Below the pieces are notes generated by a model. That model was not told where the DNA came from and ran no database searches. It saw only the letters and a list, made by a program, of their open reading frames with translations. Shown here piece after piece: positions 6,877-11,004 of a stretch of 11,004 nucleotides of DNA; position 1 is the first letter of the stretch; every line of letters begins with the position of its first letter. A program made the translations under genes and the position numbers. Source of the DNA: Candidatus Kuenenia stuttgartensis (GTDB lineage: Bacteria; Planctomycetota; Planctomycetia; Isosphaerales; Isosphaeraceae); the NCBI GenBank assembly GCA_945874095.1, contig CAMCFM010000100.1, forward strand, positions 1 to 11,004, written 5' to 3'.

Positions 6877-7592
6877 TGATGAACCATCCTAACGGACCAA
6901 ATCAAATGCGGCTCGATCCCGCCCACGTTGAACCAAAACCAAGCCGTCACCGGTTAGCCCTTGGCCTGACACTTCTCGGCCTTCTCAGCTTGGCCGGTAC
7001 CGGTGTGGGCATGGGACTTTACCATGTCTCGAACACTTTGATCTGGGATCGGTTCGATACCGTTAAGCCCGGGGTTTTGTACCGCAGTGGCCAACTCTCT
7101 GAAGGGCAACTCCGCGAGGCGATCAAACGCTACGGAATTCGCACTGTGGTGAATTTTCAGGTCAAGGATAAGTCGGTGGAGCAGGAATCGGCGATTGCCA
7201 AAGAGCTGGGCATATCGTTCCTGAACCTGCCCATGCCAGGCGATGGATTTGGCCAGGAAGAGCAGTTTCGCGAGGTCTTGAAGGCCGTTGACAATCCTGA
7301 CCAGCGTCCGCTACTCATCCACTGCGCTCGTGGCACTTGCCGCACCGGTGCAGCGGTTGCGCTTTATCGGTTCGAACGCGATGGATGGTCCATCGACGAC
7401 GTTTCCGATGAGATGCTGAGACAGTCCTATAAACCAGGCTGGCTCTCAGGTTACATCTACGGAATGCTGGACAGGACGCCCAATATGGAGTTTCGCGATC
7501 CCGTTGAAAAGGCTCAGGCCTTGTCCGTTCCAAATGTGCCAAAAGCGGTCGTTGGTCAGAAAGAACCTGTGAGTCCAGAGGTGCGCCGATGA
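6876..7592 (+). CDS. Membrane-anchored CX5R protein/dual-specificity phosphatase
   Basis: Predicted cysteine-based phosphatase of the DSP/tyrosine phosphatase superfamily. The open frame begins with a GTG at 6873. I chose ATG 6876 because it overlaps the preceding TGA by one base (TGATG); ATG 6879 is also possible. Seen, numbered from that GTG codon: a basic segment PKPSRHR (21-27), one membrane helix (about 28-50), then the phosphatase domain starting GVLYRSGQLSE (67-77). It carries the P-loop HCARGTCRTG, with catalytic Cys151 and Arg157, and a likely general acid Asp124 in NLPMPGDG. By the positive-inside rule the catalytic domain would face the periplasm. An extra Cys156 sits in the P-loop. 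The substrate is unknown: phosphoprotein, phospholipid or inositol phosphate are all possible. It overlaps the next gene by four bases (ATGA). Confidence 0.9.
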   Translation: MMNHPNGPNQMRLDPAHVEPKPSRHRLALGLTLLGLLSLAGTGVGMGLYHVSNTLIWDRFDTVKPGVLYRSGQLSEGQLREAIKRYGIRTVVNFQVKDKSVEQESAIAKELGISFLNLPMPGDGFGQEEQFREVLKAVDNPDQRPLLIHCARGTCRTGAAVALYRFERDGWSIDDVSDEMLRQSYKPGWLSGYIYGMLDRTPNMEFRDPVEKAQALSVPNVPKAVVGQKEPVSPEVRR

Positions 7593-9316
7593 TTACGACT
7601 TTCGAACCAACCCATCATCTGGACATGCAACCGAGTTCCGAAACAACTCCATCAGGCGTTCAAAATCGCCAGAGTTCACGTTTCTCAGAAGCCTTCTCAC
7701 CGCTTGAGTCAGGCTTGAGAGACTCCATCTGGGCGGCCCACGCCATTGGGCTCGCCGTGTTTATGGCGATGGTCACAGTGTTTGTCCTTTGGGGAGCTAC
7801 CCGTCTGGAAGTTGGCCCTCAGGAAGCCCGCCTGGCCATGGCGGCCCGCGAGCCACTTGGCCCTGTCGGCCAAAGCTTTGGCGGACTTGATCCAGCGATT
7901 TACCCGGGCCCACTCGTCGCCATCAAGGCTTGGAGCATTTTTGAAGAACATGGCCCTGGCCAGCAATCCTTTCGCTGGCCGTCTGCCATCTTCGCCGCAA
8001 TGATCGGCGCTTTTCTGACGCTTCGATCTGAATGGATCTGCGGCAAAACAGCGGCCTTGACGGTCGCCTTCTGCTGGCTCACCAGTCTGGCTGTGATCAA
8101 CCGGTCTGGCGAATTCGGGCTCGATTTCTTCACAGGTCTGGCCTTGGTCGCAGCCCTCAATCAAACTATCGCGCAGAACGGAAGGCTTGATTACCGGATC
8201 GCTCTGGCCACTGGCCTGGCGTTTCTGTGTGGTGGCCTTCAGCCGGTCATTTTAATCGTTGCCGCTTCGATCATTCTTTGCCGCAGTTCCGCCGGCCTGA
8301 CCATGCCGTTTCTGGCTATCGTATTGGCCACAGTCGGAGGCTGGTCCGCATGGGCTTTGAATGAAATCTCGGCAGAAGCATGGGCAGCGTCCATTGCTTT
8401 ACCAGTCTCATTTCGCTCAGGTTCCAGCTTTGCAGTTCTCGCCCTCGGGCTTTGCCTGCCCACAGCCTTGGCGGCCCCGGCTGCACTGAGCCAGAAGATA
8501 CGCGAGAACTGGTCCGAAAGCCGCCGAGATTACGTCAGTGGGTGGTGGACCATCGCAGCCATGTCGCTTTTTGTCGGATCGGTGCTGCCTCAATTTTCCA
8601 GGGCAGCACTGCTGCCAGTCGTTGCCGGCTTTGCCGTAATCTCCGGGCATGTCTGGGCAACTGCAATCAGCAACCGCCGATTCCGGGTTCTGGGCTGGGC
8701 CGGCCAGTGGCTGTCGATCAGCACCGGGTTAACGGTCGTCGCCATGGCTTGTGCGTTTATCCCCATGGCCATCTATATCAGCATGAGTATTCCCTATTAC
8801 AGAGCCGTCTGCCTCATATCCGCTCTGATTCTCTCCATCGCGTTGCTTGTCTGCGTGCGTGGACTCAGTCAGAATGATTCCTCCAGAAGCTTTATTGCTC
8901 TGGCCATCATGTGCTTAGGGCTGAAATTGATTCACGCGTCCATTTACATTCCTGAATGGAATTACCGCATGGGACAAGGTCCCTGGGGCCGAGCGATTGG
9001 CCAGTGGGTGCCTGAAAAATGGCCGATTTACACGCTTCACGGATGGTCGACCGACCTTGCCTTTGCCACAGGCCGGAACTTTCGCCAGATCACGCATCCA
9101 AGATTTTTGCCTGATCCAGCCAAATCGCCAGACGGTCGGCCGAATTTCATCCTGCTCCATCCGGCAGATTTTGAGCATTGGCCCAAGTCGGCTCCACCGA
9201 TTGTGAAAGTCTTTGATTTTTATGACCAGTCAGGCCGAAAACCATCACGAGTTCTGGCCCGCACAGGACCAGAGAATATCGAGTGGCCAAAATACCTTCG
9301 CAGGAAGGCATTGTGA
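7589..9316 (+). CDS. GT39/ArnT-like (GT-C fold) multi-span membrane protein, divergent
   Basis: A 575-aa integral membrane protein with about ten hydrophobic segments, a hydrophilic N-terminal extension (1-45) and a soluble C-terminal part (about 455-575) probably outside the cytoplasm. Seen: the first-loop segment GPQEARLAMAAREPLG (76-91), which lines up with the DEARYAxxAREM region of PMT_2/ArnT glycosyltransferases; YPGPLVAIKAW and FRWPSAIFA (105-136), matching their PPL...A and RLPSA segments; and FSRAALLPVVAGFAV (336-350), matching the lumenal ...YLLPLLP region. Known family members move a sugar from a polyprenyl-phosphate carrier to lipid or protein. The usual Asp before Glu-Ala-Arg is Gln78 here, so activity is uncertain. 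ATG 7589 overlaps the upstream TGA (ATGA) and AGAGG at 7577-7581 gives a good ribosome site. It is the last gene of the coupled trio. The membrane nature is certain; the family assignment is moderate. Confidence 0.75.
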   Translation: MITTFEPTHHLDMQPSSETTPSGVQNRQSSRFSEAFSPLESGLRDSIWAAHAIGLAVFMAMVTVFVLWGATRLEVGPQEARLAMAAREPLGPVGQSFGGLDPAIYPGPLVAIKAWSIFEEHGPGQQSFRWPSAIFAAMIGAFLTLRSEWICGKTAALTVAFCWLTSLAVINRSGEFGLDFFTGLALVAALNQTIAQNGRLDYRIALATGLAFLCGGLQPVILIVAASIILCRSSAGLTMPFLAIVLATVGGWSAWALNEISAEAWAASIALPVSFRSGSSFAVLALGLCLPTALAAPAALSQKIRENWSESRRDYVSGWWTIAAMSLFVGSVLPQFSRAALLPVVAGFAVISGHVWATAISNRRFRVLGWAGQWLSISTGLTVVAMACAFIPMAIYISMSIPYYRAVCLISALILSIALLVCVRGLSQNDSSRSFIALAIMCLGLKLIHASIYIPEWNYRMGQGPWGRAIGQWVPEKWPIYTLHGWSTDLAFATGRNFRQITHPRFLPDPAKSPDGRPNFILLHPADFEHWPKSAPPIVKVFDFYDQSGRKPSRVLARTGPENIEWPKYLRRKAL

Positions 9317-9360
9317 TCCGGTGGGTGTGAATTTCGAAAAATTCCAAGCCGGGTTTTGGC

Positions 9361-9400
9361 CACGGATGGACACGGATTGCCGCGGATGAAGCATGGATCC
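9361..9400. repeat. Degenerate 10-bp tandem repeat (CACGGATGGA type)
   Basis: Four near-consecutive 10-base units: CACGGATGGA (9361-9370), CACGGATTGC (9371-9380), CGCGGATGAA (9381-9390) and a decayed GCATGGATCC (9391-9400), in which the CATGGAT core is shifted by one base. CACGGAT-type 10-mer repeats are, as I recall, widespread in intergenic regions of planctomycetes and other environmental bacteria. Function unknown. Confidence 0.6.
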
Positions 9401-9450
9401 GAATTGGATCGATAACGTGGGTAAAAAATGATTCTCATGGCTGAACGTAA

Positions 9451-9479
9451 AAAGGCCGCTCAATGGATGAGCGGCCTTT
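9451..9479 (-). terminator. Rho-independent terminator, likely bidirectional
   Basis: A perfect 11-bp stem, AAAGGCCGCTC (9451-9461) and GAGCGGCCTTT (9469-9479), encloses a 7-base loop. Read on the - strand it ends in CCTTTTTACG, a good U-tract, 29 bases after the serA stop. Read on the + strand it is followed by CTTTGATTCTTTTTA, a weaker U-rich tail, so it can also end the operon whose stop is at 9316. It is placed between convergent genes. Confidence 0.9.
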
Positions 9480-9507
9480 GATTCTTTTTATCGACCAAAC
9501 TTAGAAG

Positions 9508-11004
9508 TTACGCACCGCCCAGCCATGTGGGTAACTGGCCGGCTGGAGGCAATTTCACAAGGCTTACGGAGAGGATATTCGGGTTGGCTTTGAGCTGCTC
9601 CATGGCTTCCGCTGGTGGAGTGCTGTCCAGGTTGACCACGCCGATGGCTTCTCCGCCTGGCTTGTCCGCTTCGCGCCCTACGGACATGCCTGCAATGTTC
9701 ACACCGTATTTGCCCATGGTGGTGCCCATAAAGCCTATCAGGCCAGGGACATCCATGTGGCTGAATATGAACAGGGTGCCGTCCAGAGTGGCATCGAGAC
9801 GATAATCGCCCAGCTTCACCAAGCGTAGCTGGGTCTTACCGAACAGTGTCCCAGCCGCGACATAAGTCTTGCGGTCGCTGGTCACTTCAGCCTGAATCAT
9901 GGTTCCGAAGTCGGCGGTTTCAGGCGACTTCTCTTCGACAATCGTGATCCCGCGGTTCTTCAGAAGACTTTCAGCGGAAACCAGATTTACTGGCTCGCTC
10001 ATCGCCGTTTCCATCCAACCAGCTGCAAATGCCAGTTTGATCAGGCGGGTATTCTTCAAAGCCACCTCGCCCCTGAAGCTGAGCTTTATGCCTTGAATGG
10101 TGCCGCGATCCATTTGCGAATGCAGCATGCCCAGGCGGCGTCCAAGGTCGAGATAAGGCCTGAGGTCGGCCAGTTCGGCTTTGTCCATGCTCGGCAAATT
10201 GACTGAGAACCGAACCTGGCCCTTACCGAAATAGTCGGTCAGCAAGTTGGCAGCTTCAATCGCCACATTGATCTGAGCTTCTTCGGTAGATGCTCCCAGG
10301 TGTGGAGTGACCAGCACTTTAGGATGCATCACAATCGGATTGTCAGACGATGGAGGCTCTGGCTCGAATACGTCGAAAGCGGCGCCGGCCACTTGCCCGG
10401 CGTCCAACGCCTCACGCAGTGCCTGTTCGTCGACAAGACCGCCGCGTGCACAATTGATAATCCGCACGCCTTTTTTCATCTTGGCGATGGTTTCCGTGCC
10501 GACCACATTACGTGTCTCAGCCGAAAGCGGAGTGTGCAGAGTGATGTAATCGCAGTGCTGCCAGAGGTCGTCCAGGCGAGCGATGGAAGTGATGCCCAGT
10601 TCAGCGGCCTTCTCGGCGGTCAGGAACGGGTCAAATCCGACAATTTTCATCTCAAAAGCACGAGCCCGCTGGGCCACAGCCAGCCCGACCCGGCCCAGGC
10701 CAATGATGCCCAGCGTATTACCAGAGAGTTCCGTACCGGTGAATTTATTGCGATCCCACCCGCCATTTTTCATGGTGGCACAGGCAGGTGCAATGTTTCG
10801 GGAGAGCGAAAGAATCAGGGCCATGGTGTGTTCAGCGGTACTGATGGTATTCCCACCAGGCGTGTTCATGACCACCACACCGGCCTTCGAGGCTGCGGGA
10901 ACGTCGATATTGTCGACCCCCACACCGGCCCTGACAATGGCCTTCAGACGGGTCTGCCCTTCGAGAACTTCGGCAGTCAACTGGGTGCCGGATCGAATCA
11001 CAAT
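9508..11004 (-). CDS. serA: D-3-phosphoglycerate dehydrogenase, partial (5' end missing)
   Basis: Catalyses the first committed step of serine biosynthesis, NAD-dependent oxidation of 3-phosphoglycerate, in the cytoplasm. Seen: the Rossmann motif GLGRVG (10701-10684), catalytic Arg in NCARGG (10446-10444), Glu in FEPEPP (10359-10357) and His in TPHLGAST (10302-10300). An intervening allosteric substrate-binding domain follows, then a C-terminal ACT domain (FIFSHMDVPGLIGFMG..., roughly 9780-9550) that in this family mediates regulation, often by serine. It is therefore the long form of the enzyme. The frame stays open to the window edge, reading ...IVIRSGTQLTAEVLEG; the family normally has this strand about 45-50 residues from its start, so the GTG at 11001 is an internal valine and not a start. 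The gene converges with the upstream operon and shares a terminator with it. No odd residues are seen in the catalytic core. Confidence 0.97.
   Translation of the reverse strand: MVIRSGTQLTAEVLEGQTRLKAIVRAGVGVDNIDVPAASKAGVVVMNTPGGNTISTAEHTMALILSLSRNIAPACATMKNGGWDRNKFTGTELSGNTLGIIGLGRVGLAVAQRARAFEMKIVGFDPFLTAEKAAELGITSIARLDDLWQHCDYITLHTPLSAETRNVVGTETIAKMKKGVRIINCARGGLVDEQALREALDAGQVAGAAFDVFEPEPPSSDNPIVMHPKVLVTPHLGASTEEAQINVAIEAANLLTDYFGKGQVRFSVNLPSMDKAELADLRPYLDLGRRLGMLHSQMDRGTIQGIKLSFRGEVALKNTRLIKLAFAAGWMETAMSEPVNLVSAESLLKNRGITIVEEKSPETADFGTMIQAEVTSDRKTYVAAGTLFGKTQLRLVKLGDYRLDATLDGTLFIFSHMDVPGLIGFMGTTMGKYGVNIAGMSVGREADKPGGEAIGVVNLDSTPPAEAMEQLKANPNILSVSLVKLPPAGQLPTWLGGA

Noticed and set aside
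10999..11001. GTG as the start codon of serA
   Set aside because: The frame continues to the window edge and the residues around it (IVIRSGT) match an internal strand of the family; the true start lies outside the window.

Overview
The window reads like a chromosomal segment of a planctomycete. A relative of Planctopirus, Schlesneria or Gimesia is likely, but the genus is inferred from protein style and not proven. The clues are moderate GC content, large low-similarity proteins with TPR-like helices, a secreted protein with tandem DUF11/conserved-repeat domains, isolated biosynthetic genes outside amino-acid operons, and two kinds of short intergenic repeat that I associate with such genomes. 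No tRNA, rRNA, CRISPR array, insertion sequence or phage gene is visible.

Left block (22-4471, + strand): a SEC-C zinc-motif protein of 750 aa is followed, with a 1-base stop/start overlap, by a 588-aa protein. The two look like diverged paralogues: the same three segments occur in the same order in both, although only the first carries the zinc motif and a C-terminal triple (I/L)(W/F)(T/V)PG(Q/R) motif. A lone hisI (phosphoribosyl-AMP cyclohydrolase, histidine biosynthesis) follows 26 bases later and may be co-transcribed.

The gap 4472-4860 has no gene. It holds a weak hairpin, a 97-bp imperfect inverted-repeat element with a nested perfect hairpin in one arm, and then the leader of the next operon: a possible promoter overlapping a 10-bp palindrome, a 6-bp-stem hairpin, and a strong ribosome binding site.

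Middle block (4861-9316, + strand): three tightly coupled genes (TGATG and ATGA overlaps). They encode an exported Pro-rich protein with four DUF11-like beta domains, a membrane-anchored CX5R tyrosine/dual-specificity-type phosphatase whose catalytic domain is predicted to lie outside the cytoplasm, and a polytopic membrane protein resembling GT39/ArnT glycosyltransferases but with an altered first-loop acidic motif. Together they suggest a cell-envelope module, possibly modifying a surface polymer, lipid carrier or the repeat protein. This is the most interesting part of the window.

Right block: a 191-base convergent gap carries a degenerate 10-bp periodic repeat and a perfect 11-bp-stem hairpin terminator. 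Beyond it, on the - strand, lies serA (D-3-phosphoglycerate dehydrogenase, long ACT-domain form). Its 5' end is cut off by the window edge.
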